This document shows positions 1-7,176 of a DNA stretch of 18,260 nucleotides, piece after piece. The notes below the pieces were generated by a model. It saw only the letters and a list, made by a program, of their open reading frames with translations, ran no database searches and was not told the origin of the DNA. The position numbers and the translations under genes are program-made. The stretch's first letter is position 1. Each line of letters opens with the position of its first letter. This DNA comes from a candidate division WWE3 bacterium RIFCSPLOWO2_01_FULL_39_13 (GTDB lineage: Bacteria; Patescibacteriota; WWE3; 2-01-FULL-39-13), in contig MEVH01000005.1 of the NCBI GenBank assembly GCA_001772665.1, forward strand, positions 1 to 18,260, read 5' to 3'.

Positions 1-3
1 AAA

Positions 4-15
4 AATCACCTCCTC
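4..15 (-). promoter_or_regulatory. Strong Shine-Dalgarno at left edge for an off-window minus-strand gene
   Basis: Read on the minus strand, this stretch gives AGGAGGTGATTT, an almost complete complement of the 16S rRNA 3' end. A start codon 5-9 nt further on would lie beyond position 1. It is therefore probably the ribosome binding site of a gene divergent from the AbiE pair. The gene itself is not visible, so this rests on the motif alone. Confidence 0.35.
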
Positions 16-30
16 ATACAGAACATTCTT

Positions 31-89
31 AGGAGGATTTTAATTTGATTTAATGAATAGCTTTCAGGAGGAATTTACGTGATTTAAAT
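31..89 (+). repeat. Tandem imperfect 24-nt repeat, each unit a Shine-Dalgarno plus two-codon ORF
   Basis: Units at 31-54 and 66-89 both begin AGGAGG and, 7-8 nt later, carry TTG ATT TAA or GTG ATT TAA. They match at roughly 17 of 24 ungapped positions. Each therefore pairs a perfect ribosome binding site with a start codon followed almost at once by a stop. A 9-codon ORF starts at ATG 53 and runs through the second unit. This could be decayed gene starts, a duplicated leader fragment or chance in AT-rich DNA. No function is assigned. Confidence 0.35.
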
Positions 90-96
90 CGACGTA

Positions 97-126
97 TTGA
101 CGCCTGGTCAGTCGTAACCGTATAAT
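97..126 (+). promoter_or_regulatory. Promoter of the abiE operon
   Basis: The -35 box is TTGACG (97-102), the spacer is 18 nt and the -10 box is the perfect consensus TATAAT (121-126). Transcription should start near 133-134, only about 4 nt before the ATG at 138. No Shine-Dalgarno lies between, so the mRNA is predicted to be leaderless or nearly so. The -10 box overlaps a large inverted repeat (107-146), which implies repression by a bound protein. Confidence 0.75.
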
Positions 127-146
127 ATCGTACGGTTATGACTGAC
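107..146. promoter_or_regulatory. Inverted-repeat operator over the abiE promoter and start codon
   Basis: The arms are 107-122 and 131-146, separated by 8 nt. Of 16 positions, 15 are complementary and the exception (114/139) is a G-T pair. The repeat spans the spacer end, the -10 box and the first codons of the antitoxin gene. AbiEi antitoxins are known to bind inverted repeats in their own promoters and repress them cooperatively, so this is very likely the autoregulatory site. In RNA form it could also fold over the start codon. Confidence 0.7.
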
Positions 147-728
147 GATCGAGATAAATTACAACTGTTATTTACGTCTTCCTCCAAAACCGTTTTTACA
201 ACAAGGGATTTTGGGAATGTATGGGGATATACCCACTACGACTCGTTGCTTGAACGAGTAGAATACTTCACAAAAACCAACAAGCTCAAAAAACTAAGAA
301 AAGGCCTTTATGCCATAGAGGGCAGAAAAATCAATGAATTTGAACTCGCTAATAAAATTAGAACTCCGTCTTATATTTCTTTTGAAACCGTACTGCATAA
401 AGAAGGAGTGATCTTTCAGTGGGATAGGCGAATAACGTTAGCCAGTAAAGAATCTCTCCAAATGGAGATTAACGGTTACAAAATTGTCTTTAGGCAGGTA
501 AAAGATTCGGTACTTCTCAACAAAACCGGAATCAACGAAGAAAGCAATTATTTTATTGCATCTAAAGAAAGGGCATTGCTTGATATGCTGTACATAAGCT
601 CCTCATTTCAGGTTGACAATCTAAGAGGTATAGACTTCGATGCTGTCGAAAATTTACTCCCCATATATGGTCAAAAGAAGCTCAACAAAATAGTTAAAGG
701 ATTAAAAAAACATGCTGGATCGTACTAA
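138..728 (+). CDS. AbiEi-type antitoxin (type IV toxin-antitoxin), winged-helix regulator
   Basis: This is the antitoxin and autorepressor of an AbiE-like type IV system. The 196-residue protein has an N-terminal winged-helix region (about residues 1-60, ending in LRKGLYAI, the usual wing motif of AbiEi proteins). A second domain follows with PSYISFETVL and the conserved KERALLDMLY helix (about residue 140), where AbiEi relatives have an EKALLD-like motif. The ATG at 138 has no Shine-Dalgarno and lies about 4 nt after the predicted transcription start. The gene overlaps the toxin start by 17 nt, so the two are translationally coupled. In type IV systems the antitoxin counters the toxin without forming a stable complex; that part is family knowledge. 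Family assignment is confident from motif layout and the partner gene. Confidence 0.85.
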   Translation: MTDDRDKLQLLFTSSSKTVFTTRDFGNVWGYTHYDSLLERVEYFTKTNKLKKLRKGLYAIEGRKINEFELANKIRTPSYISFETVLHKEGVIFQWDRRITLASKESLQMEINGYKIVFRQVKDSVLLNKTGINEESNYFIASKERALLDMLYISSSFQVDNLRGIDFDAVENLLPIYGQKKLNKIVKGLKKHAGSY

Positions 729-1422
729 ACACGAAACCACAATGCGAAACATACTTAACGAGATCTATTCTCATAAGGACCTATCTCCCTTGCTCGGACT
801 TAAAGGAGGGACGGCCTGTTACTTTTTCTACAAACTCCCAAGATTTTCTACTGATCTGGATTTCAATCTGCTTAATTTAGACAAAAAACTCCTTGTTTTT
901 GAAACTATGCCAAGCATCCTAGAAAAATACGGAACCATTACTGATAATCATATCAAAGAAAATACGGTCTTTTTCTTTTTAGTACACACAAAAGAGAGAT
1001 CTGGAATAAAAATTGAGATATCGACAAGAGAAATAGAATCAGTTAATGGTTACCAACTTCTTGAATTTTATGGAACTTCAATGCTTGTTATGAAAAAAGA
1101 GGATATATTTGCCAATAAGCTAATAGCACTTAGACACAGGCACTCGGCAACTTCCCGCGATCTTTATGATATTAACTACTTTTTCAAACAAAACTGGGAT
1201 ATATCAGAAGAGATAGTTAAAGTGATATCAGGAGATTCTTTGTTGAAATATCTTAAAAAACTTCAGAGGTTTATTAAAGAGAATTTCAACTACCAAACAA
1301 TACATCTGGGACTTGGAGAGCTAGTTGAAGATGAATCACAAAGATATTTCATAAAGAACAAGCTAATAGACGACACCATCAATCAAATCAAATTCTACAT
1401 AGATTCAAAAAACAGAAAATAA
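712..1422 (+). CDS. AbiEii/AbiGii-type nucleotidyltransferase toxin
   Basis: This is the toxin half of the AbiE-like pair, a DUF1814-type polymerase-beta-fold nucleotidyltransferase; relatives such as MenT toxins transfer nucleotides onto tRNA. Visible motifs are LKGGTA (residues 30-35), the DxD metal site in STDLDF (D48, D50), a third acidic strand KIEIS (E102), and ANKLIAL (K136) followed by SRDLYDI (R149, D150, D153), which match the four conserved AbiEii motifs in order. The length of 236 residues is on the short side for the family, but the fold motifs are complete. Translation starts at an ATG inside the 3' end of the antitoxin gene. Such pairs act in phage abortive infection or stabilise islands, and here it sits at the edge of an accessory block. 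The substrate cannot be inferred. Confidence 0.87.
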   Translation: MLDRTKHETTMRNILNEIYSHKDLSPLLGLKGGTACYFFYKLPRFSTDLDFNLLNLDKKLLVFETMPSILEKYGTITDNHIKENTVFFFLVHTKERSGIKIEISTREIESVNGYQLLEFYGTSMLVMKKEDIFANKLIALRHRHSATSRDLYDINYFFKQNWDISEEIVKVISGDSLLKYLKKLQRFIKENFNYQTIHLGLGELVEDESQRYFIKNKLIDDTINQIKFYIDSKNRK

Positions 1423-1738
1423 TGGCTGAGCATGTCGGCCTAGAACCATTTTATTCTCCGGGATGCATTTGAGACAAATGAGACAGTATAAAAAATGATT
1501 TTTCAACTTCTAACATGAGTATAATTATTTGTATTCATATAGGTTACAGGTTCGAACTATGTTAAGTGTATAATGAGCCTAAGGAAATATTGAGCTGGTG
1601 ATAAAATTGATAGAGTGGTTGCATTTAAAAGAAAGAGAGCATGGATTTAATTTCTTATATTTTTTCAGTAATTTATAGATGCTAATCTAGAACTCATTTT
1701 GTATTACAAAAATTATTAAATGAACAAAGGGGTGTAAT
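1423..1738. other. Intergenic gap between the abiE pair and the biosynthetic operon
   Basis: No convincing gene lies in these 316 bases. TATAAT hexamers occur at 1520-1525 and 1569-1574, the second with a GTTACA 20 nt upstream, but neither has a well-spaced -35 box. A short perfect hairpin CATTTG-AGA-CAAATG occurs near 1466-1480. The promoter of the downstream operon must be here, but I cannot place it. The Shine-Dalgarno-like AAGGGGTG at 1727-1734 belongs to the next gene. Confidence 0.5.
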
Positions 1739-3211
1739 TTGGCTATGTATGAATATAGAAAAGGTTATATTGACTCGGCTAGTTTCAAAAATAAAACAAA
1801 TAATTGCGCCATTTCATTTCCATGTATTTATCCTGTTTGTCCTATATCAATAGATCATGCACGAATGTATGTTATTGGGGACGTATACACAAGATACTAT
1901 AGAGCATATAATAAAAAAGTCATCTTTCCTATAGGATTTCATTATTCGGGTTTGACAGCTCATAAATTTCATGCAGCTTTAAATTCTAAAGAAGAAAATG
2001 ATACAAAGCGCGTTTTTAGAGAGATTTATCAGTGCCATCCCCATGTTACCAATTATTTGAAACAATCTCCTTATAATATTCTAGATTATTTTGCGTTTGT
2101 AACACTTCAGGATTTTAAAAAAATAAATGTGTCTGCGGATTATGAGGAGTATTATACGACTAATTCTCCTCAATATGATAGATTTGTTCTCACTTTCTTT
2201 GAGGCCTATGAGACAAAAAAAGTCCTTATTAAAAATGAAAATAATATTCAATTAGATTATAGCAATAGAGGGTGGAGGAATAAGATGATCTCTTGGTCAG
2301 AAGAGGTTTCTACAATAAGGAAACAAGAAAAAATTGGTTTATTAAATTCTGCGAATGATTTAAAAAATGGGTGGAATATACTAAAAACTGAAGGATATGG
2401 CGTTAAATGGAGAGATGGGGGAATTATTGATTCAATGCATGATAGCGAACTCCTATCTCTTTATGACATTGTGAATCATGTATCAAAAAATGGTTATGAA
2501 TTTACTGATAGAGATATGGAAATTTTGTTCAATGTGTTATCAGGAAGCTCATCAACAAATATCCCCTCTGGTGTTACTCGGGTTCTTTCATGGTTGCCAA
2601 CCTCTTTGTTAATTATGGAAGAGCATTTGAAGGTTTGGTTTATCAAAAAACTATATACCGAATCTCTTTTGTTTAGTCCTTGCTATCGCACTAAAAACTT
2701 TTTCGTTTTAGGTTTGGGTATGAAGAATGGTAAAAGGATGTCCTCTTCGCAAGGAACTGCTGTTTTACTGCAAGATTTGATTTCTCAGAATGATCCCATC
2801 CCAGCGAGAATGATTATACTTATGTCAGGAGGGCACCCAAGTAGTTTTTATAATTATGACGATTCTATACCAACGCAAATAAACAAGCTATTTTTATCAT
2901 TTAAGCATTTTATTAGCCATTCGTTGATAGAGTTGTTAAGTGCTAACGAGTTAGTTTTAAATGATTTACTAAAAGATTCCAGTGTAGAAGATGTTTTATC
3001 AAGGCTTGAAACAAAGGAAGAGCTTCTTTTAATTTTTAATAGACTAGAAAAATATATAGTAGAAGGTTATTTAAAACAATGTTTGATTGAGTTAATGACG
3101 ATTCTTCCTAAAACATATAAAAAATACATGCTAAAGGATAGACAATTATTATTATTTATTATAAATTTTTATATGAAAATTCTTTTGGGAGTAACACTTA
3201 TAGAGCTATGA
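1739..3211 (+). CDS. Leucyl-tRNA-synthetase-like class I aaRS paralogue, editing domain absent
   Basis: The first gene of the AT-rich operon encodes a 490-residue relative of archaeal-type LeuRS. The Rossmann entry region (about 25-80) keeps IGDVYTRYYRAYNKKVIFP and GFHYSG, matching DVIARYKRMRGYNVLFPMAFHVTG of LeuRS. Further on come ADYEEYYTTNSPQYDRFV (the LeuRS IDWRR...TTDP segment), IIDSMHDSELLSLY (LeuRS ISDSTIYMAYY region) and a helical C-terminus (about 380-490) like a reduced anticodon-binding domain. Against a LeuRS of 800-950 residues, the CP1 editing domain and C-terminal parts are missing. HIGH reads SIDH (37-40) and KMSKS reads RMSSS (333-337), so both catalytic signatures are altered. 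TTG 1739 fits AAGGGGTG with a 4-6 nt spacer; ATG 1745 is the alternative. I infer a role in activating or binding an amino acid for the neighbouring enzymes, not in translation. Loss of activity is also possible. Confidence 0.75.
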   Translation: MAMYEYRKGYIDSASFKNKTNNCAISFPCIYPVCPISIDHARMYVIGDVYTRYYRAYNKKVIFPIGFHYSGLTAHKFHAALNSKEENDTKRVFREIYQCHPHVTNYLKQSPYNILDYFAFVTLQDFKKINVSADYEEYYTTNSPQYDRFVLTFFEAYETKKVLIKNENNIQLDYSNRGWRNKMISWSEEVSTIRKQEKIGLLNSANDLKNGWNILKTEGYGVKWRDGGIIDSMHDSELLSLYDIVNHVSKNGYEFTDRDMEILFNVLSGSSSTNIPSGVTRVLSWLPTSLLIMEEHLKVWFIKKLYTESLLFSPCYRTKNFFVLGLGMKNGKRMSSSQGTAVLLQDLISQNDPIPARMIILMSGGHPSSFYNYDDSIPTQINKLFLSFKHFISHSLIELLSANELVLNDLLKDSSVEDVLSRLETKEELLLIFNRLEKYIVEGYLKQCLIELMTILPKTYKKYMLKDRQLLLFIINFYMKILLGVTLIEL

Positions 3212-4203
3212 GTATCAAAAACATTCGTCCGGCAATAAGTCCGTTCTGTAACATGAATTGCAGATATTGTTCAAATTCTAACAACGCAGGATATGCTAAA
3301 ATGGAGGATTTTAGGAGGAGTTCAATATCTTCCGGGGTTTTATCAACTGATCAATGGCTACAGATATTTAAGTGTTTTTATGATGCTGGTTTTAAAGGTA
3401 TTTCATTGACTGGAGGGGAGCCGACTTTAAACCCGGATTGGTTATCAATGCTGAAATATTGTAAAGACTTAGGATATGTATCGACAGAACTAACATCTAA
3501 TCTTCTAACACTAGGTAGATACAAAGAACAGTTACCAGGAGTAGATTACATAACAAAATTTAAGGTTTCTCTTGATACTTTTAATAAAGAAAGATTTTAT
3601 TATTTAACAAGAGTAGATGCTTTAGAAAATGTGTTGTCAAATATTAATTTCTTGGTAGGGTTGGGATTTAACGTTCAATTAAACCGGGTGACGATGAGAT
3701 CCACGCAAGAAGAATTAATTGAATATGTAGAACATGCTAGCAAGTTAAATGTAAGTATCAAATTGTTAGATTTAGTTTATTATAAAGGTAGTAACTCAGA
3801 CAATGATATAGATGAATGGGCTAGTGAATTTATCTCGTCTGAGTTTACATGGTTATATTTAAAAAATCATATAAAAGATTTTGGTAACATGGAATCAGAC
3901 CAAAGATATGGATGGCAAACATCATATAAAAAAATGAATATTATCCTTAAAGATTCTAAACTGACTAAGAGATCCAAAAGGTGTCAAACATGCCCTTTAT
4001 ATTGTCAAGAAGGAATTTTTACGGTCAGAATAGCTTCGGATGGGACAATTTCAACGTGTCCGGACTATAAGAATGAATTATCTTATATTGATGGTGTAAG
4101 GGCCTTACAGGATAAATCCCTAACAGAGAGGCTAAAAAATATTTTTAAGGAATTCAAGATTAAAGAGGGATATCATTTCGAAGAATATGTAAGGAAATTA
4201 TAA
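3208..4203 (+). CDS. MoaA-like radical SAM enzyme with auxiliary cluster cysteines
   Basis: This 331-residue protein has the radical SAM signature CNMNCRYC (C14, C18, C21) for the SAM-binding [4Fe-4S] cluster, then the GGEP motif (69-72) that contacts SAM. Near the C-terminus C259, C262, C266 and C284 form a CxxCxxxC...C set around RIASDGTISTC, like the second cluster region of MoaA-type proteins. The expected chemistry is generation of a 5'-deoxyadenosyl radical to modify a substrate; the substrate is unknown. The ATG overlaps the upstream stop in an ATGA arrangement, so translation is coupled to the LeuRS-like gene, and the next gene starts 2 nt after this stop. No other molybdopterin gene is nearby, so molybdenum cofactor synthesis is unlikely. 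Confidence 0.85.
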   Translation: MSIKNIRPAISPFCNMNCRYCSNSNNAGYAKMEDFRRSSISSGVLSTDQWLQIFKCFYDAGFKGISLTGGEPTLNPDWLSMLKYCKDLGYVSTELTSNLLTLGRYKEQLPGVDYITKFKVSLDTFNKERFYYLTRVDALENVLSNINFLVGLGFNVQLNRVTMRSTQEELIEYVEHASKLNVSIKLLDLVYYKGSNSDNDIDEWASEFISSEFTWLYLKNHIKDFGNMESDQRYGWQTSYKKMNIILKDSKLTKRSKRCQTCPLYCQEGIFTVRIASDGTISTCPDYKNELSYIDGVRALQDKSLTERLKNIFKEFKIKEGYHFEEYVRKL

Positions 4204-4205
4204 TT

Positions 4206-4826
4206 ATGACGTTAAAACAAGCAGAATTTGATTCTTATTATAATAAAGAACTTCAATACATCAAGTGGTTTGAACCTTATATTCAGCCGAAAATGCTTGA
4301 TGAATGGAATAATCAAAGCATTAGGGCTGGTATGTGGTTGCTGGATGTTGGAGGTGGTTGTTCTTTGGATAGCATATTTTATGCGAGCAATGGAATACAT
4401 ACAGTTGTTTTAGATTTTTCGGAAAATGCTTTAAATAAACTGAAAAAATTAGCTGATTTTTATGGGGTGAAAATTGAATGTGAGAACGCCTCTATCCTAT
4501 CTGTTCCAGAAAGACTATCAAATAAGTTCGATATTTTGACAGATAATGGATGTTTCCATCATATAGAGCCTGAGTATAGGTTGCAGTACATAAATTCAGC
4601 ATCTCATTTGCTAAAAAAGGGCGGTCTTTTGTATATTCGTGCGATATCTGAGTATGTTCCTCCTTCAACAGATAATTCCTTAAGTGCTTATAGAATTTCG
4701 GCGGACGATATAACCAGAAAAGAATTTTTAGATAAATTTAAACTCGTGGAGATGTCGTTGTTTGATTATATTTTAAATCCTCGAGGTAGACAAAAAATAT
4801 GGTTCATCAAACTTCAACGAAGGTAA
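4206..4826 (+). CDS. Class I SAM-dependent methyltransferase
   Basis: This 206-residue protein has a Rossmann methyltransferase core. Motif I is LLDVGGGCSLDS (45-56), with the acidic residue ending strand 2 in VVLDFS (D70), followed by FDILTDNGCFHHI, which resembles the DxxxDxGxFHH segment of TehB-like and thiopurine-type methyltransferases, and later KKGGLLYIRAIS. Relatives methylate small molecules or thiol, selenium or tellurium groups, but the substrate here cannot be read from sequence. It lies 2 nt after the first radical SAM gene and 3 nt before the second, with AAGGAAA upstream (4191-4197), so it is part of the same operon and probably tailors the same product. Confidence 0.85.
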   Translation: MTLKQAEFDSYYNKELQYIKWFEPYIQPKMLDEWNNQSIRAGMWLLDVGGGCSLDSIFYASNGIHTVVLDFSENALNKLKKLADFYGVKIECENASILSVPERLSNKFDILTDNGCFHHIEPEYRLQYINSASHLLKKGGLLYIRAISEYVPPSTDNSLSAYRISADDITRKEFLDKFKLVEMSLFDYILNPRGRQKIWFIKLQRR

Positions 4827-4829
4827 ATT

Positions 4830-6155
4830 ATGAGATTATATAGACGCTTAAAATCACCAGTATGTATTCAAATAGAATTAACCTCCGCATGTAATTGTCG
4901 CTGTTCTCATTGTTATAATTATTGGAGACCCACAAGTGAAAAGCCAAAAAGTATGACAAAAGACGTAGCTGATAGAATACTTCAAGTAATGTCAGAACAA
5001 GAAATAAAGAAAGCTTGTCTAACGGGAGGGGAACCATTCCTAAATTTTAAGATTTTTCAGTATTTAACAGAAAATATGCAAAGTAATGGTATCACTGTTT
5101 CTACAAACACTAATTTGTCCGTCGCTACGGATATTCAATTAAATTATGCTTTGGAACATAATCTAAAAATTTTTACGACAGTGATGGGTAGTAATGCTCT
5201 AATGCATGACTCCATGACGAATGCCAAAGGATCATTTAACAATACAGTTAAGAATATAAAACGTTGTGTTTCTGCGGGAAATGATATCATGATAAATATC
5301 CTTGTAAGTAAACCCATCCTTCATAAAGTTTATGATATTGCAAGTTATATAGCCGACTTAGGAGTTAAATATATATTTGCCAGTGTTGTAATATGTCCAG
5401 AATATGCTAAAGGTACAGATAAGGAACCTCTTTTTACTTTTAGCGAAGATGATATCGCAGAGGTCTTGAATCCTCTTTTGCTTATTAGGGATAAATACGG
5501 AGTAAATGTGAGTACAATTACGACTTTTCCTCTTTGTTCCTTAAGCAAAGTGCGGGATGTAACACCTTTTATGAATAGGCGTTGTGTGGCAGGTAGAACA
5601 GAATTAGGTATAAACTGCGAGGGAAAAGTAGCTAGATGTCCTCAGTCTGGAGATTACGTGGGGGATCTAATGACTGAAGATTTTCAAACAATATGGAGTA
5701 GAATAGATGATTGTGCAACATCTGATTCATTACCAGATGTTTGTGTAAATTGTCCATTATTCAAAATGTGCTCTGGTGGTTGTAGAGTTTCTGCTAAGTC
5801 GGAAACGGGTCACTGGGATGGTTTAGATCCTAAAACAAGACCTCAAAATGTAGAAATTGTTCTACAAAATATAAAAAAACATTATAAGAAACTACTTCCA
5901 AACAATGCTCGCGGTTATTGTCGAAAGGAAGAGTTTGGTTCTGTTTTAATACGGACAGATGGTAATTATACTTTGTTAGGTAAGTATTTTACCAAAGAAG
6001 AGTTAGATAAAGAAATTTTTAATGATTTAACTCAAAATAAGCTTATACAGCATACCTTACCAATAATCTTAAAAACTACGCATTGCAATATAAGTGGAGA
6101 TTGCGATTCATGTGCTTTGCATAATGTGTGTTATAGTGTTCACAATTGTAGATAA
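4830..6155 (+). CDS. Radical SAM/SPASM enzyme with an extra Cys-rich C-terminal segment
   Basis: This 441-residue protein has CNCRCSHC (C21, C25, C28) and TGGEP for the radical SAM core. A SPASM region follows: C252, C263 and GKVARC (C270), then CVNCPLFKMCSGGC (C305, C308, C314, C318), the typical CxxCx5CxxxC spacing that binds auxiliary clusters. SPASM enzymes usually modify peptides or proteins, including ribosomal-peptide maturases and sactisynthases, and some act on sugars or aminoglycosides. Residues about 360-441 form an unusual extension, VLIRTDGNYTLLGKYF followed by C419, C425, C428, C434 and C440, that repeats a CxxCx5C pattern. A good ribosome binding site AAGGT (4820-4824) lies 5 nt before the ATG. 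No clear precursor peptide is next to it. Confidence 0.85.
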   Translation: MRLYRRLKSPVCIQIELTSACNCRCSHCYNYWRPTSEKPKSMTKDVADRILQVMSEQEIKKACLTGGEPFLNFKIFQYLTENMQSNGITVSTNTNLSVATDIQLNYALEHNLKIFTTVMGSNALMHDSMTNAKGSFNNTVKNIKRCVSAGNDIMINILVSKPILHKVYDIASYIADLGVKYIFASVVICPEYAKGTDKEPLFTFSEDDIAEVLNPLLLIRDKYGVNVSTITTFPLCSLSKVRDVTPFMNRRCVAGRTELGINCEGKVARCPQSGDYVGDLMTEDFQTIWSRIDDCATSDSLPDVCVNCPLFKMCSGGCRVSAKSETGHWDGLDPKTRPQNVEIVLQNIKKHYKKLLPNNARGYCRKEEFGSVLIRTDGNYTLLGKYFTKEELDKEIFNDLTQNKLIQHTLPIILKTTHCNISGDCDSCALHNVCYSVHNCR

Positions 6156-6174
6156 TTCTATGAGGTAGATCGTC

Positions 6175-7176
6175 TTGAAACTCTCTATTCTGATTCCATT
6201 TAAAAATGTTGAGAAATATATACGTACATGCTTACTTTCAATTATCAATTCAATTAATTATGCGAATTGTTTCCATTCCGTAAATTACGAAATAGTTTTG
6301 TTGGATGACGATAGTGAAGATAAATCTATGAGTATTGCTCAACACACATTAAAGGATCATTATAATTATAAAGACAACAGAGTTTATCGGTTTGTGACAA
6401 GTGAAGTAACAGGATTTGATGCAGTTAGAAATACTTTGTGGAAAGAAAGTGAAGATAGTAATTTAATTATTTTTATCGATTCAGATGATTGGATTTCCAA
6501 CACCTATATTTACAATCATTTGAACAAGCATTTAGTACATCCAGAAATATCTGCCTCACAAGTAGCCAACATTTCTCAATTTAAAGATAATAGCTATATA
6601 GAAATTCAGCATTTAGGTGTTTGTGCGCAAGTATGTAAGCTCAATGAGCTTTTTCCTAGCATGGTGGAGAATGATACTTGTATAACTCCTGTTGTATGGA
6701 CCAAGATGATTAATAGACAACATCTCGCAAATGACAAACGTTATCCATATTTCTATATGGATGGATTAAACGATTCCTTTTTTACGTTTACACATTTTCA
6801 ATTGCTAGACACTATTGCAATTTTTGAAGATGAGCATGGTGGAGTATTTAGAAGATATAATAGAGAGAATTCTTATATGGATTCTTTAAGGAAAAGTAAA
6901 GCAGGAGAGAGATATATTAAGTTAATAGATGCGATTTTAAATCATTATATAAAGTATGATTATTCAAACAATATTTATTTACCGTTTCAATTCTTAAATT
7001 TGGCCATAGTTATGGGAAATAACAGAACACCCTTATTGGTAAAAGATTATTTATTAAAAAATAAAGAGAAATTATCCAAATTTATTAATCCTCATTCTAT
7101 AAACGCACTTGAGAATATTTGTAAACTCGTCGATCCGGTAAATTTATGTTCATTTAGAGGAATTTTATGCAACTAG
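6175..7176 (+). CDS. Family 2 glycosyltransferase (GT-A fold)
   Basis: This 333-residue protein opens with KLSILIPFKNVEKYI, the standard GT2 start. Acidic residues D44-D46 lie at the nucleotide-sugar site (VLLDDDSED), and IFIDSDDW (D102, D104, D105) is the DxD-type metal motif. It should transfer a sugar from an NDP-sugar to an acceptor in the cytoplasm. No membrane segment is evident. The start is TTG at 6175, supported by GAGGT (6162-6166) 8 nt upstream and because any later ATG would remove the first GT2 strand. It follows the SPASM gene by 19 nt and its end overlaps the next gene by 10 nt, so glycosylation is probably a step in the same pathway. The sugar and acceptor are unknown. Confidence 0.85.
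   Translation: MKLSILIPFKNVEKYIRTCLLSIINSINYANCFHSVNYEIVLLDDDSEDKSMSIAQHTLKDHYNYKDNRVYRFVTSEVTGFDAVRNTLWKESEDSNLIIFIDSDDWISNTYIYNHLNKHLVHPEISASQVANISQFKDNSYIEIQHLGVCAQVCKLNELFPSMVENDTCITPVVWTKMINRQHLANDKRYPYFYMDGLNDSFFTFTHFQLLDTIAIFEDEHGGVFRRYNRENSYMDSLRKSKAGERYIKLIDAILNHYIKYDYSNNIYLPFQFLNLAIVMGNNRTPLLVKDYLLKNKEKLSKFINPHSINALENICKLVDPVNLCSFRGILCN

Noticed and set aside
1421..1428. AATGGCTG matching the sequence at the tRNA-Gln 3' end (11463-11470), as a second att site
   Set aside because: Eight identical bases are too few in this much sequence, and the match does not extend convincingly.
1543..1560. AGGTTCGAA resembling a tRNA T loop, as a tRNA fragment or att site
   Set aside because: The flanking bases do not pair as a T stem and the match to tRNA-Gln is only about 9 nt.
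1515..1565. 16-residue mini-ORF with two Cys ahead of the radical SAM operon as a precursor peptide
   Set aside because: No Shine-Dalgarno, no promoter at a fitting distance and low-complexity AT-rich surroundings.
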